Part shown: in pieces, positions 1 through 13,500 of the stretch | Numbering within the stretch: the stretch's first letter is position 1 | Layout: every line of letters begins with the position of its first letter | Assembly: GCF_036370855.1 (NCBI RefSeq) | Contig: NC_088102.1 | Span: 41,391,835-41,455,834, forward strand | Reading direction: 5' to 3' | Length of the DNA: 64,000 nucleotides | Origin: Dromaius novaehollandiae | Lineage: Eukaryota; Chordata; Aves; Casuariiformes; Dromaiidae | Made by a program: the position numbers and the translations under genes | Notes under the pieces: generated by a model | Database searches by the model: none | The model's input: only the letters and a program-made list of their open reading frames with translations | What the model was told of the DNA's origin: nothing

Positions 1-2239
1 TGTATTATTAGGGTTAAAACAGGAACCTCTTTCATTAACACATTCTTTCTGAAGAGGATTATCTGAGCAATTACCAAGCTAATTGTAACTGATTGCAATA
101 TTCTATCAAGATGATGTATAGATACTTAATTACGTTTGTCAATAGAAAATGCTGCAGCAAAAAGTCTTCAGAAGCTTCCGAATGTCCCTTTAAAAGTGGT
201 TATAAAACAGTACCTTGTAATCCATACAGCATATGGGACATTACTTGTAGATGCAGCATACTAGGAGAGATACTATTATTTGTTTTATTAAACCTGCAGC
301 CAAACAGCCTGGCTTCTGCCTTCTCATACAAACTCATTGTAGCATGCAGACTCATTATCTACATGAGTGCACTTGGACATCTATCACTGATGCACTAAGA
401 GAATCCACTCTTAGAGGTACTGAATCTGCCATGCCAACCTAAGTAAAAGAATAATCACAGAAGCCAGTGAAGGTGTTGCATGCATAGACAAATATCTGCT
501 TGAAGTATTAGTGACATCCAGTTGATATTTTCCTTTGCATAAGCACATTAGTCAAGCTAGATTTTATTGTTTTGCTTGGCTTAAGTATGTTGATGAGCAA
601 CTCCTTTCCAGAGACTAACTACAGTTTAGAGGTTTCACTGGTGGCCTTTTAGTTATATAACATCTTTCGTTAAAGACAAAAGCCATGGAAGGATACCATA
701 TAGTCTCAGACTTTGATAAAGATGTACTAAAATAGACCAATGCAAAATCTTAAATAATAGGAATTGATACATTTCACTTTCTAGCCGAAAAGATCATTAT
801 TGGTAGCATAGAGCTATTCCAGACTTCTTTCCTGAAGCTTGTGAACTCTTATCTTCTCCTAAGATTTGACTCAGTACTGATGCTAGAACTACTGCTTGTC
901 AGTCATTCAAGGGATTGTGGCCACGTTAGAATTTTGCTTAAAAAGCCATATGAAAACCTTCCAGAATTTATTCAACCTCTAGTTACTTTGGAAGTTCAGG
1001 TGTGACAATCAATCCAGGTCGTCATCTTCAAATCCTTCCTTTGGATTCTGATTTCTTATCTCAAATACATTATATGACTACCTATAAGATGCTTTATACA
1101 TACCCCAACAGTGCTATTACAGCTATTTTGGTTATCCATAAACACAGACAAGTTTTTAAGGACTCTGCTTCTAGAACTCCTCTTAACCTTCTTACTCAGG
1201 GCCCTCCCTCCCTTCACAGTGTACTTTCCATGCAATCACTAGCTCCAGCTAAGACCTTTCTAAAAATGAGAATTGCAAGCCAAGACTTTATAAATATTTG
1301 AAGTCTTGAAAAAGATGTGCTTAAGCTACCGGTAATGTGAAGTGTCAACACTAGTTCTGAACCGGACAAAATGTCCCATTTTCATGAAGGTATACCTTGT
1401 AAACAGCATGTGCCTTGTAGCAGCAGGGGCTGACTCTACCAAGGAAGCATAGCAGATAGTAGCTCCAGTAACACAGGGTAGCAACCTGGTAAGGCTTTGG
1501 CTAGCAGATCATTACATAAGCTGTACATTAATCACTTTCACATTCCTTGGTTCTTTGACATCAAGTAACATTTAAATTACAGTCTACAGCTGTGAAAATC
1601 CTTTCCCCAACACTTCAAATACCCTTAAGAGAAATGTTTTAGTTTTGTTATCACATTCTTCTCTAGAACTTTGACAGTTTTTTCTAAACAGTTTTGCATT
1701 TTTTTCAGTCTAATCACCATGCCCAAACAGCACTATGTCGTCCAAACCCGAGTACAAGCAGTCTGCCAACACCAGGCAACTGTAAGAAGAGCGAAGCACG
1801 GGGACAATGGCGCTGGACTGCAGACAGCCCCTTAGCAGGGTTAAGGATACACTGTCTTCTCTCTTTCTGTTATATATTTTATGCTGTTAGTTATGAGCAT
1901 CTTACTAGACTTTGTTTTAACATTAAAGGTTCCTCAATCCAGGAATTCCTATGGAAATTTCTCAAACTGCAACTTGAAGTACACAGGTCATATCATAATG
2001 CTCTGCTAATCTAAAGAAGCAGAGAATCATCATTAATATATTAATAGAAACTATTGCCATTATTGCTAAAAATAGCTAGTAAAAGAAAGGTTGAATTCAA
2101 GAAAAAAGTTGAAGTGAAAAGCCTTATCAAACAGCAGCGTATTAAGTGCAGAAATTAGAAAAAATATTCTTTGCAAGCTCTTTTCTAAAATATCACATCT
2201 GTAGTCTTGCTGGTTTCAGTTTTAGACCTTTAGACTACC
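1..2239. other. AT-rich stretch without recognised gene
   Basis: No open frame here looks like a conserved protein and no convincing exon flanked by splice sites was found. The short open frames on the plus strand (about 60-106 codons) are what chance gives in sequence of this composition. It lies downstream of the minus-strand transcript end at 4.8 kb and could be intergenic or intronic. Confidence 0.5.
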
Positions 2240-3785
2240 GAATCACAGAATTATTGAGGTTGGAAGGGACCTCTGGAGATTGTCTACTCCAATGTGCTAC
2301 TCAGAGCAAGGTCAACTACAGCACATTGCCCAGGACCATGTCCAGTTGGGTTTTGAAAATCTCCAAGGATGGAAATTCCACAGCTTCTCTGGGCAACCTG
2401 TTCTGGTGATTATCACCCTCACAGTGAAAAGGGTTTTTCTTTTGTTTAAATTTCCTGCATCTCAGCTGTGTCCATTTCCTCTTGTCCTTACGCTAGGTAC
2501 CACTGAAAAGAGTCTGGCACTGTCTTTTCTACTCCCATCAGGCTTTTATACACAACAGTAAGATCTCCCCTTAGACATCTCTTCTTGAAGCTAAACAATC
2601 CCAGCTCTCTCAGCTTCTCTTTGTACGTTAGATGCTTCAGTTCCCTTATCTTAGCAGCCCTTCACTGGACTTGCTCCAGTATGTGTATGTCTTTCCTGTC
2701 TTTGGGGAACCCAAAACTGGACACTCCACACACAGTCCCGCTAGTGCCGAGTAGAGGGGAGGGGAAGGATCACCTTCCTCAACCTGCTGATGACGCTCTT
2801 CCTAACGCAGCTCAGGATGCTTTTGGCCTTACTTGTCACAAAGGTGCACTTCTCTGGCTCATGTTTGACTTGTCACCAGGACCTTTCCAGCTGTTTGGCC
2901 CCCAGCCTATACTGGTGTATGGGGTTATTCCTCCCAAGGTGCAGGACTTGGCATTTCTCCCGCTGTACTTCACAAGATTGCTGTCAGCCCATTTCTCCAG
3001 CCTGTCAGGATCCCTCTGAATGGACACAACCATCTGGTGTGTCAACCGCCCCTCCCAATTTTGTATCATCTGCAGACTTGCTGAGGGTGCACACTGTCCC
3101 ATCATTCAGGTCATTAATGAGTGTTGGTAAACAGTCCCTAGTATCGATCCCTGCAGTACACCACAGTAACTGGCCTCAAGTTGGACTTCCTGCCACTGAC
3201 CACCACCTCTTCAGCCCAGCAGTTCTGCCAGTTTTCAGTCCACTTCACTGTCCACTTCGCTAGCCCCCACTTCATCAGTTTGTCAATGAGGATGTTACAG
3301 GAGAAAGTTTCAAAAGCACTGCTAAAGTCAACATAAACAGTATCAATTGCTCTACCCTCTTTCACCAATCTAGTCATTTCATCAAAGGAGGCTATCAAGT
3401 TGGTGAGGCATGATTTCCTCTTCATAAATCCATGCCAACTACTCCCAGTCACCTTCTTGTCCTTAATATAATTGGAAATGGGCGCCAGGAGTATTTGCTC
3501 CATCACCTTACGAAAATCAAGCTGAGACCAACCAGTCTGTAGTTCCTCAGATCCTCCTGGCTCTTCTTGAAGATAGGAGAGACTTTTGCTTTCTTCTAGT
3601 CCTTAGGAACCTCTCCTGATCACCATGACCTTTCAAAGAGAGTGGCCTCACACTGACATTGGCCAGCTCCCTTAGCACATGTGGGTGCATCCCCTCAGGT
3701 CCAACAGACTTGTATATAGCCCTTTTGTTTAAATGTTTCCTCATGCTGTCTGTCAACTCCTACCTGCATCACTTTTCATACCATA
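2240..3785 (-). mobile_element. CR1 LINE, 5'-truncated, 3' part of reverse transcriptase ORF
   Basis: The element reads on the minus strand, with its 3' end near 2240. There the plus strand shows the avian CR1 tail signature (AATCACAGAATTATTGAGG, then TTGGAAGGGACCTCTGGAGA). Translating the minus strand gives reverse-transcriptase pieces: GPEGMHPHVLRELA (about 3.65-3.70 kb); then SSWHGFMKRKSCLTNLIASF and YVDFSSAFETFS (about 3.30-3.44 kb), which match the CR1 blocks normally written HGF.KGKSCLTNLI and DFSKAFDTVSHN; then the downstream CR1 region (2.84-3.10 kb). These pieces fall in different reading frames with stops between them, so the copy is dead. Copies truncated at the 5' end are the usual product of CR1 insertion. 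The high-coordinate edge near 3785 is approximate. Confidence 0.9.
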
Positions 3786-4799
3786 CTGGCAGCATAACCA
3801 TTTGTGTGGCTGCACAGAGGAAAGGATAAGGGAAATGAGCCAGCTAAAAAAGCAACTCTCCGCTGGCTCAATACAAGGGCACTGAAAAAGGCTGCTTTTA
3901 TCAGCAGGACTGATGGCTTAAATGCATGTCAGAATCATGACCTAAGGCTCCTCCTTGTGTAGTCTTAGATCTAAAACACCTTGAAAAATGAATATGCATT
4001 TATACTGCTGTACACACATTGTTTCAAAAAGACTTCAGCACTAAGCAAATCTAGCCTTAAGTGCTTGTATGGTCCTCTGGAAGTACAAATGCTTTCACAC
4101 AACTCAGGCGACCTCCTCAAGCCTGCAACTGACTTCCTGCTTGGTTTGAAGATAACTACTTCACCTCTCACTTAATCTAAGTAGATGCCTCCAGGCACTA
4201 ACATAATAGTCTTACCACCTTGTGTACTAGATATTTTTATTGTAAGTTAAATAAAATGACCCTAAACGTTTTGCTTCAAGTCAACAGTTATGTTAAAGCA
4301 TCGATGTATTCCGCCAGTGTAACCACATTACATATACCCTTTGCAAGAGGACAGGAAAAGAGCTGCCAAAGCAGTCTTGGGTGTTCTGAAGACTTAATGC
4401 AGTAGTATCTTACCTCCTTAAGAGTGCAGCTACATGCCACTGATGACCTGCAAGTAGCTTATGACAGAGTTGCTTTTGTATTTATATCACACTGTCCTAA
4501 TGTTTTAAAATTTGCTGTAAAATCCCCAAACCCCAGAAAGTGTCCTTTACATGCTTTGGCCATTGATCTTCCCTGCAGTGGGGTGTTGGGGGTGGGGGAA
4601 ACAATATGTGCATGGGAGTAGTATTTCCTTCCCTTCAATAGCCAGTTGAGATACATTAGTCTGAAAAATAAACTCCAAAGACACTCCCAATCATGTCTTC
4701 TCTGAATTATATTACTGACATTTCTCCCACACACACACAAGCAGGAGGTGCAATTGTCAAGCTCAAATAAAAAAAAAAAAAGAAAGAAAAAAAACACAA
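3786..4799. other. No gene recognised; short CA and poly-A tracts
   Basis: This gap lies between the CR1 copy and the minus-strand poly(A) site. It contains a short (CA)n run near 4730 and an A-rich tract around 4768-4797, which on the minus strand is the T-rich region just past the cleavage site. No conserved open frame was seen. Confidence 0.5.
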
Positions 4800-6167
4800 A
4801 ATAAGGGAAAACACATTTTTATTGAAAAGTTTAATTGGTGTAGTACAATTCAAACCTTTGTAATATAATATGAACAAATAAAATCTTAATCAACTGTTTA
4901 TAATTAGCACTAAACTGCCTCTCCTCCCTACTTAACCTTACAACACAAGTATCGTGTTAATGATGGCCAAGTTTGCTGCCATGGTGGAAAATAAAGAGCC
5001 TATTTGACAGATGTGATATGCACTGGAATTAACATGATTAGGTAGGGAGACAACCACCTCCTTGAACAGGAGCACAATTTCCCTGCTCATAAGAGTGTGA
5101 TGAAAGTGAATTGTTACTTTCAGAAAACTGAAATGATGCATCCCAGTGGTTACCTACTCTGGTGTTTTAGAATATACAGCTCTTCCACCTTACACATTCC
5201 CCATTACAACCTGCCCAGCATTATTAGGACACAGCACTGTCATACAGATGCTGAGAGGTGAAATGTCAAATGTCAGAATAAATGATTTGAATAACTCACT
5301 AGCACCTGAAAATATGCATCAAAAAAACCTGACTGTGCATAACAATTAAATGACTGAGCTACTAATAAGTACATATTGAAGTCCATTTTAACATCAGAGG
5401 GTACCAAGTGTTGCACTCACCTTTAAAAGGTGCCAGGAGCGATCCCGAGAATTAGTTACAAACCCTAATTTAGGGTGATAAGCTAGTTTAAACAAAGTGT
5501 TCCTAATAAACAGCAGCAGTGAAAGCTTCAGAAATACACAGAAGAGATGATGTTAACAGCTTGACATCTGTCATGTCAAGACAGATGAAAACAAGATCTT
5601 CATGATTATAAAAAAGAACCTATTCTCAGACTTTAGCTTCTCTCTAGAAATAATTTATAACTTCAAACCTCATAAGTAGGACAAATAAAAATGAGTTTTG
5701 GAGAAATCTAGATATACTTTAGTGGTCCATCAAAATTAACAACTATATTTAGCCAAGTTGTTTAAAAATGAAAAATATATTTGAATTTTCAGAGAGCCTT
5801 GGACAGACACAAATATTCTTTTAAGCATCGGGTGTCAGAAACTAATTCTCAGGGTAACAAAATGTGGCTATGGGATTCCACACCACAATCTTCCCTGCCT
5901 CAAGTTCACAAGCAATCAGCCTACGGGCAAGTGTGTATGTGGCTTTCACTAATCAATGCAACATGAATGCTCTTTTTCTACTGCTCCTCTTCCTCCTAAA
6001 CGTAGATATACATTGTGACACGTCGTCTTCTATTCCTATGCCCCGAGGACGCTGTTGTTGCTCCCCTTGGATAATCCTCTCCTGCCAGAGGCATCAGAGA
6101 CACTCTTCCACCGCATGACTTGATAAGGCTACTGCTATAGGCACCTATTTGGCAGCAGTCTGAATGC
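4800..6167 (-). CDS. Candidate terminal exon (56 codons plus about 1.2 kb 3' UTR), unidentified gene
   Basis: On the minus strand a long, nearly uninterrupted pyrimidine tract ends in TTTCTTCAG at 6168-6169, an excellent splice acceptor. The exon would begin at 6167 with one base completing a codon (intron phase 2) and run in the only open frame to a TAG at 5996-5998. The predicted tail is 56 residues: a Ser/Gly-rich start, the string SLMPLAGEDYPRG, then an Arg cluster HRNRRRRVTMYIYV at the C-terminus. This part has more CpG than the surrounding DNA, as coding exons often do. From the stop to the poly(A) signal at 4818 is an AT-rich, UTR-like stretch. I do not recognise the protein and found no preceding exon with confidence. 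It could instead be a non-coding terminal exon. Exon-shaped evidence is good; protein-coding evidence is moderate. Confidence 0.4.
4818..4823 (-). terminator. Polyadenylation signal AATAAA of a minus-strand transcript
   Basis: Read on the minus strand, the sequence is AATAAA followed within about 25 nt by the GU/U-rich stretch TTATTTTGTG and a run of T. This is the classical order of signal, cleavage zone and downstream element. Cleavage is expected near position 4800. AT-rich, UTR-like sequence lies upstream up to about 6.0 kb. The signal marks the 3' end of a transcript whose last exon is proposed at 4800-6167. Confidence 0.6.
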
Positions 6168-7368
6168 CTGAAGAAACAGCAACAAAAGAGGAAAGAATAG
6201 AGCACCCTTAGCTAGCTCCCTACAAATTAGTGGCCCCCAAAATGATTCAGCAGGTTTACCAAATAAGCCTTTCAACAAAATTCAGTCTATTCCAAAACAA
6301 GCAATCATTTTTGGCTCAGTGCTTTTGGCAAGACTCACATTTATATGTATCATCAGTCCAGTGCAGTTTTCCCATTTCCAACATCCATTTTTGTTTGACC
6401 CTAAAACACACTAAAACTGAAGCTACCATGCAGCTCTTGCATCTGCTTCAACTAGCTTCCACAACCAGATCAATGAAAGTAGGATGGCAGATGAATAAAT
6501 GTTGGGAGTGGTACTTTCAGAAACAACAGTGGAGTTTTGGGGTGCGGGAGAGGGTTGGTTTGTTTAAGTGTGGTGCTAAATACAAAGTTATGCCTGAGCA
6601 AGTGTTGTTACTAATGAAAATGCATCACACTTGCACAAATTCATTTATTAGCCCAAGAGATCCCAAACCCCATGGAACACATGCCAAAACAAACCTGTAG
6701 AGAAGAAGAACTCTACAAAAGTTAGGATAATTTAATTATATGGAGAGATTTGCACTAGATACCATTAACTCCCACACATTCAAAAAAAGCAAAATTTTAT
6801 TACTGCTCAATATAAGTGAAAATCCAGGTATTGGCATCAGAACCACAACATCACTAGCCTCGGATGCGCTTTTGTCATGAATACTCATTTTGGCCAAGAG
6901 AGGTAGTGATTCCACTCCCTAAAGGAAGCACACTCAAAGCTGTGTCCATCTCAATACACTTCTGACCAAGCAACCCAAAAGCTGACTGGAAACTTGACTA
7001 TATTCACATCACCCTGAATTTCCTACATCTAAGGAGGCCATTTGAGCACAGAAAGCAGAGATTTTTTGCTTAAGAGAGCTTCTTTTGCTCAAAGCCACTT
7101 TTCTGCACTCATCCAAAGGTAAAAGTGTGATTGACTAGCTTCACTTAAATCAGAAATGCCTCGACATCACTTTAAAGCATTCAGATCAGTAATACAGTTG
7201 AGCCACAGTTACGAGGGTCTTTGTTTGTTTTAAAAAGCCTTTTTCACCCTCATTCATCATGAGTCCCAACAAGCACAGTGTTCTCAAAAGCTAAGCAGAC
7301 ACTCCAGCAAGAAACACTTCTAACACAAGATTTAAAAAGAACTATTCTTCTCCAGCAACTGGTACCGT

Positions 7369-7541
7369 TCAATACTTTAGGAGATGCACAGTTACCATAA
7401 GATCCAAAGGATTTAGTTTGTTAGCAACATATGCTTTCAGAAGAAGCTTCAGAAAAGCAAAGCAGAATGTTCTCATTGATGATCCACAGGCCAGCTTCAG
7501 CTCATGAGATGCCTCCATCTGGTCTTTTACCACTTCGGCTT
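7369..7541 (-). CDS. Weak candidate exon, unidentified
   Basis: A good minus-strand acceptor (TTCTATTTCTTTAG, AG at 7542-7543) opens a frame of about 57 codons that ends in TGA at 7369-7371. The frame is rich in Leu/Lys/Ala with helical periodicity (for example FAFLKLLLKAYVANKL, then LDLMVTVHLLKY). The acceptor is in phase 1 (two bases complete a codon). No family was recognised, and open frames of this size arise by chance here. It could be an alternative terminal exon of the same unknown minus-strand gene as the 6.17 kb exon, or noise. Confidence 0.2.
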
Positions 7542-10500
7542 CTAAAGAAATAGAATTTAGTTCACACCACTGAGAAGGCTGGATTAACTTGTGTAAAGGG
7601 TCATTTCCATGCTGTGGACCATCCTCTTTCATCAGCTCTTTTTCCAAATAAAGCTTTGGCTACGTTACCAGATCTCACCCAATTTTATGGCTACCGCTAA
7701 CAGCCGTCAACAAAAACAAGATTTGCTGTCCTGTATATGCTTGCTACAGCAGTCGGGGGGGCAGGGGGGGGAAAATCTTTTGTTTAGAGAATTGTTTTCC
7801 TTTACTTGTTTTTAAGTATAGTATCCCCAAAAAAAGAAATTCAATGCAATACCTGAAGGCTCCAGCAATAGTTTCTTAACTTTATAGTGTAAATAACCTC
7901 TTTACTGAGGAACTACATGCATTCCAGGACTTGAATATTTTTAAGCGGAGGAAACACATCCTTAATAAAGAGTTTCTCTCAAGGAGTAGAAATATCAAAG
8001 GTTAGTCTTCAATGTGAAAGTCAGTAAGAAGCCCATCAGAGCCTTCCTGAGCACTAACTGTGCAACAGCAAACTTCTCTAAACCAAATTTCTCAAAAAGC
8101 TTGCTTAAGGACACTATTTTTGGAGACACTGATCTGACCAGGACAATATTATTAAATATTATAATTTAAGTTCTCATCAGGTCACCTGTCTGCATTAAAT
8201 TGAACATGTGTACTGAGACTTATGTATACAACTAAATAAAAAACAAATAGTAGTAGATATTCATAAAGAGAAAAAACAAATAAAAGATCTTCAGCTGCTG
8301 AATTACAGAGGGGTTTTTTTTTGCTAGTTTTCCTGAAGCATATTTTTGATTTCATTACAGTTTTACAGTTTGAAATGTCAAGATTAGTATAAGCAGCATA
8401 GGAAAGCTCAAAAACAACTCCCGAAAATACTAGATCATAAATAAAAAGGAGGAACTACAACCCAAATACACGTATTTTATATTACATTGGTTACCTCTGA
8501 ACAAGAAAAACTGGTTTGCCCACATGAACAAAACAAAACAAAAAAAAACAGACAAAAGAAGCCACCTATTACCTGCCCAACCAATGTTTTCCTAACTCAG
8601 CTTTACTAAAGTGAACACATTGTTTAGCATATTCTGAGGATAACTCAATGACTGTATAGATTTATTTCAAGTGGTCTACAGTTTCCCTTTATGGCTCTGC
8701 TAAGGGCAGAAAATGGAAATAGTGGTTAGCCAGGGTAGACTAAGATGACAGACCAGGCAGAAAAGCCATAATGGCAGCATATCACTAAAGCTGTGACATG
8801 AGGGCAGCAGGGAGGTGTGTGCAATAGCCGAGCATTGGTGTACCTTTGACTAACCCAATGGTTGCCAGAACAACAAGAGCCATCAAGAGGCAACGTTTCG
8901 CCAGGGAAGCTGAACCGCGTTAACTTATCTTGAACTTTCAAAACAATTCCCTAGATAACATCCAAGTGTGCTCTCCTCCGCACACGTACTTTTTTGAAAA
9001 GTATCTGTCATCTCTGAAAAAACTTTGTCTGAATGTAGTCAGAGATTTTCATTATCAAATTAATTAGCTATTCTGTTTTTTCAGAAATTTTGTAACTCAG
9101 AATAATAGTTATAAGTGTAAACACACTACAGATGAGAATTTCTAGTGACTAGGAATACAGTGAAAACCAGAAACCTTGCGCTAAGGAGACACACGGAATC
9201 TATGGAAATAGAGCAAGACTTTTTTCTTTTTTTCAACAAGCACGTGGTTTACTCCATTTGAAACTGTTTCTAAGATTCAGTGCTACTTGTATACATAGAT
9301 CCAAGAAATGCAGGATGCTGTTACAGAAAGTTTTTCTATCCTCAAGACCACCAAAGCCAATAAAATTTGAGAAACTGCAACATTCATAAGAAAATGGGCA
9401 ACCTCCCCATTTTTATACCAAACAATTTCTGTATTTTCTAATGAAGATTATTTTCAATTGTAAGTATTACATAAAGTTGAAGAGGATATAAAAGGAAATT
9501 TAATATTACTATTTATGTCCCATTTTTAGGCATCTGGCTATGAAGACTCAGCTAATTTGTTTTAATTCTTTCTTTTCTCAGTTCTCATATCAGATATATG
9601 ATTCTTTGGTGTCAGATGTTAAATGCCACAGGGAAATCTCTCTAAAGTAAAAAATTACTAACTTTATAGAAAAACTTCTTTGCTTAAACACTAGGACTAA
9701 ACTACTTTACAGATCTTTCTCAAAAAACAGTCCAAAGATGAATCAGGCTTTTTAATTAAGTCTTGTGTCTTTTATATAAAACAGAGGGAGAGGGGGAAGA
9801 GTCACTGTTTGTTTTAGAAATAACTACATAGATGTAAAATTCTGATGCTCTTCATAAAAGATCTTATGTGTGTACAGCGAGTGGAATGGCCTTTGAATCT
9901 TGTTAACAGATCTTCCTATGTGACAAGCTTAAAAGAATCTTCTTAAAGGCAAAACATCAGCTCACAGCACATAATTATCTTTATTTCTCAGTGAGGTTAC
10001 ACGGGGCAACCACAGCTATTAGTTTAACAATGAAATTTTAAGTTCTCTGCATACTAACATAAGAAATACACATTCCACTGCTCCTCTACACAAACTCACC
10101 CAACAGAGACTAAAATCTTTAAGTAAAACGAGGAACTAGTTCATATTTGATAAACATGCAGCACCATAGTAGTTTGTATTATACTGTCGAATACTTCTTG
10201 TGTTAATGTGACAAATGTCTCAACTTTTTTTTTTTAATTTAACCCACTTTCATCTTTTTTAATATCCCTCTCAATGGAGAAAAGATGAGACACAAACACA
10301 GACAGTGCGTGCGCGATTTATACAGTAGATGCTTCTTCACTCTGCAGGGTATCAGTCACGACAATATGGACAGTTAATTTCCTAATGTCTAATTGAGCAG
10401 TTTATCTATATTTGTTTAAATAAAAAACAGAACTTTACTTTGCATATTTCTAGAATCTGAGTTTATGGTAATAATTTAGCTTTATGTCAAATCTAAATTC

Positions 10501-13500
10501 AAGTTACAGTTTCAGAGGTCTTCATGTGTACAGCATTCCTCTCTTCTAAAAGCAGATGGAGAAAGACAAAAACTCTTAAGTGGGAGGAAGCAGCAGAGAA
10601 AGGGAAGAATGTATCAACACACCAAAAATGTACCAGAGCCTTTACAATACAATGTTGATAATTCTGCCTATGCAAATACAATGAAGGTCAGCATTTTATA
10701 TCCAGAGTCAACCCCTTTTCCTATTACTGTACAAAAAGTGCTATAGAGTTTTTGGGGGGTTTTTTTGAGTGACTCATTCTATTATCACTTTAAATTGAAG
10801 GGTGCCATTTGAGGTTTCTAACAACATTTTTCATAAACTGCTTTCAGATGTATCAAATCAAATATTATTTCAAACAGATTTTGGTTTGCTGTTTCTGGCT
10901 TTATTTCCAAAAATTTGGACAACATCTTACACTAAAAAAGCAGTGAAGCACAATATGTTTTTCAAATTCTCTGGAAAAATGACTATTATGTTTAAACATT
11001 CAAATGCAATACTAAACTCCATCTTGCTAAGAACTCCTCTAAGAAAAGTTCCTCTAAACAACTTCGACTAGTTTGAAACATATCCTGTACAATATTTGTA
11101 GTACATATGAATCAGAACACATGCGGTAGAAGAGAATGAACAGGTTTTGACTTGCACAGTTCAGTCGGACCTACACTGTTGAAATATTTTATTTTACATC
11201 CTGCTTTTTCTACTGTAAGTCATATTACATTCAGCAAATAAAATATTTTTAGACGGAGCATTCTACAGTTTCTAATGTTTGCTTCATATTTTTGGAAGCT
11301 CTTGTAACAGCAATACTAGCTATTCATCAAATTAAAGGAAGTGCTTCTAAGAATATCTGTAATGCATGTTTTCTGATATTACTAATCTGAAAATGAATCA
11401 GACCATATATTAATACTGTAATGAAAATATTCTTTTCTCTGTACTCGAAAGTCTTCTAACCGCCATAATACAGATATTTAACAAATAAAGAATGAAGTGT
11501 AATCTCACTCTTTCTGTCACAACCTCCAAAATAGACAGGTCAATACATTTTAAGCCAGAAAGAATCACTATAATCACAAAGTAACTCCCAACATCACGAT
11601 TTCACACTGAGTTAAAGACATCCAAACCACAGAAAATTTAGCTATGTAATCTTCAAGTGGGTGCATGTTAAATGGTTACTTTTTGTGATCAATTAATTGG
11701 ATTAACAGCTAAATAGGAGCCCATAAAACAAAGGAAAAGAAGGTACTTCTATTTGTGTCCAGCAGAGATTAGCTTTAGGCTTAGTACTGTATTATATTTA
11801 CACCTGAGAAGCAGTAATTAACAGTCAAGTTTGCTCATACGAGAAACTGACAAGTTCCCGAGAGGTAACAGCAAAGGACAAGTTATACTGCCAGATTCCT
11901 TCTCACAGTGAATTTATTTCAACATACATTATGACAAACCAAACATAAGATCATACATACATTAAAAAGAATATAGACTAAATTTCAATCATAGGGACTA
12001 TAGTGGATTCTAGTGCTGCTGAGAAGAGGGTTGCGGGCTAGGGAAATACATGACGATGCAGAGACAGACAGCCTGACCCTGTAACATGTGAAAAGGGAAA
12101 GAGCCATCAGCAGTAGACTCACCATGTCTCCTGCGCATTTATCACTGAAGCATTGCGTACAGTTGTAGTGCTCACATTTGAAGAGAAGCATTGTAAAATC
12201 AGGTCCCCTACCCTCCCACCCCACCCTCACCAAGGGAAAAAAAAAAAAATCAAATTGAGTTCTTATACTGAGGTAAAGTGATGTCTTTAACATATAAGAG
12301 AACATTAAACCACAACTTGATTATAATCTAAATCAAGAAGAGACTTCAAACAACAGATTTCCCTTCATCTTATGCCTTTTTCCTGCAGTCAATACTAGAC
12401 AAATATTTTACCTTACTTCTAGCCACCAGAATAACTTGCCAAGAGACATGAGGAGAATCCAACATTTGAAGTCTTAAAACAAAAAGCAAAACAAACTCAG
12501 TTCAGAGCATGAGCTAGCTCAAACAGAACACCACCTTGCCACTTTAGGTCTACTTTGTGTAGCACAGATGTTTACCAAATGAAATTGCGTTACATCTAAT
12601 TTCTAACTACTACGTATGCTGACCTAGCGGAAGATCTACAGTAAGACTACATTGATGTAGTTTAAAACGGTGTTGTAAGGAAAGAAAACACAACAAAACA
12701 AGGAAAACAGATGCTCAACATAAGCCATTATCCAAACAGTGACAAGTTAAACGTAAAAAGAGGAATGGATGTTTGCGCACCAGAGATGAGACCGGCTCTG
12801 TTTGAAAGCTGCCACGATTCTCCCTTGGAAAAGGAAACGTTGCGGCGTTTGGGGCCAGGGGAAGAATCAGGCTGCGATAACACACCCCATGGGCCAAAAG
12901 TCAATAGGCCTAATTAGGTCACCATTCAATGTGGGAAGTTTCTGTAAAACTAATAAACGTGGTCCAATTCATTGCTTCACTCAGCACTTTAAGAAGCATT
13001 CTTCTCTTGAGACAAACATTTCAGTACTCTGACTAGCCAAGTTCGTTAAGGACATCTGCCCAAACACACTTGGACCTTCCAGATAAGCACGCTTACTCTG
13101 CAGGGTATCAGAGTCCTCGTTCCAGACAACCTGGGAACTCTGTACCTTACTATCTTGATAGGGAATTTCATAAAGGCTAATGGCCAAGGCATGCCTGGAG
13201 CTAACACAGGACAAATGTGCAGCCAGCACAGTACCCATATCCTAACCCCAGTCACATGCTTCTGAAACTGCACGGGTCAGTTACACCAAATTTTAACAGA
13301 ACCGTTCTCCAGGTTCCACAAAACTTTCATTTAAACTGATTTTTGCCTGTGACCCAAACTCCGGATTAGGACACACTTCACAGAAAGTCTGAGGATTTGT
13401 CTTAAAGCTTTAGTTATTCAGAGTATAGTAGAAACAAATCAGTTTAATTGGAGATGTGCTATTAGCAGCTAGAACACATATTCCACACCACAGAGATTTA

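Noticed and set aside
6230-6700. Plus-strand 156-codon open frame
   Set aside because: The translation has no recognisable motif, is rich in scattered Cys/His/Phe, and lies antisense to the better-supported minus-strand transcript unit.
10499-10550. Good minus-strand acceptor (CTTTCTCCATCTGCTTTTAG) followed by a short frame
   Set aside because: The following frame is only about 15 codons and no strong donor follows. It could be an untranslated exon but cannot be supported.
11985-12305. Minus-strand frame with a Cys-rich part (KCEHYNCTQCFSDKCAGDM) before a good GTGAGT donor at 12117
   Set aside because: The donor is good and the cysteines are zinc-finger-like, but no convincing acceptor lies upstream and the phase cannot be tied to another exon.
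12981-13238. Minus-strand frame of 85 codons, part of it looking protein-like before an A|GTAAGC donor
   Set aside because: Isolated, weak acceptor, no recognised family, and a length compatible with chance.
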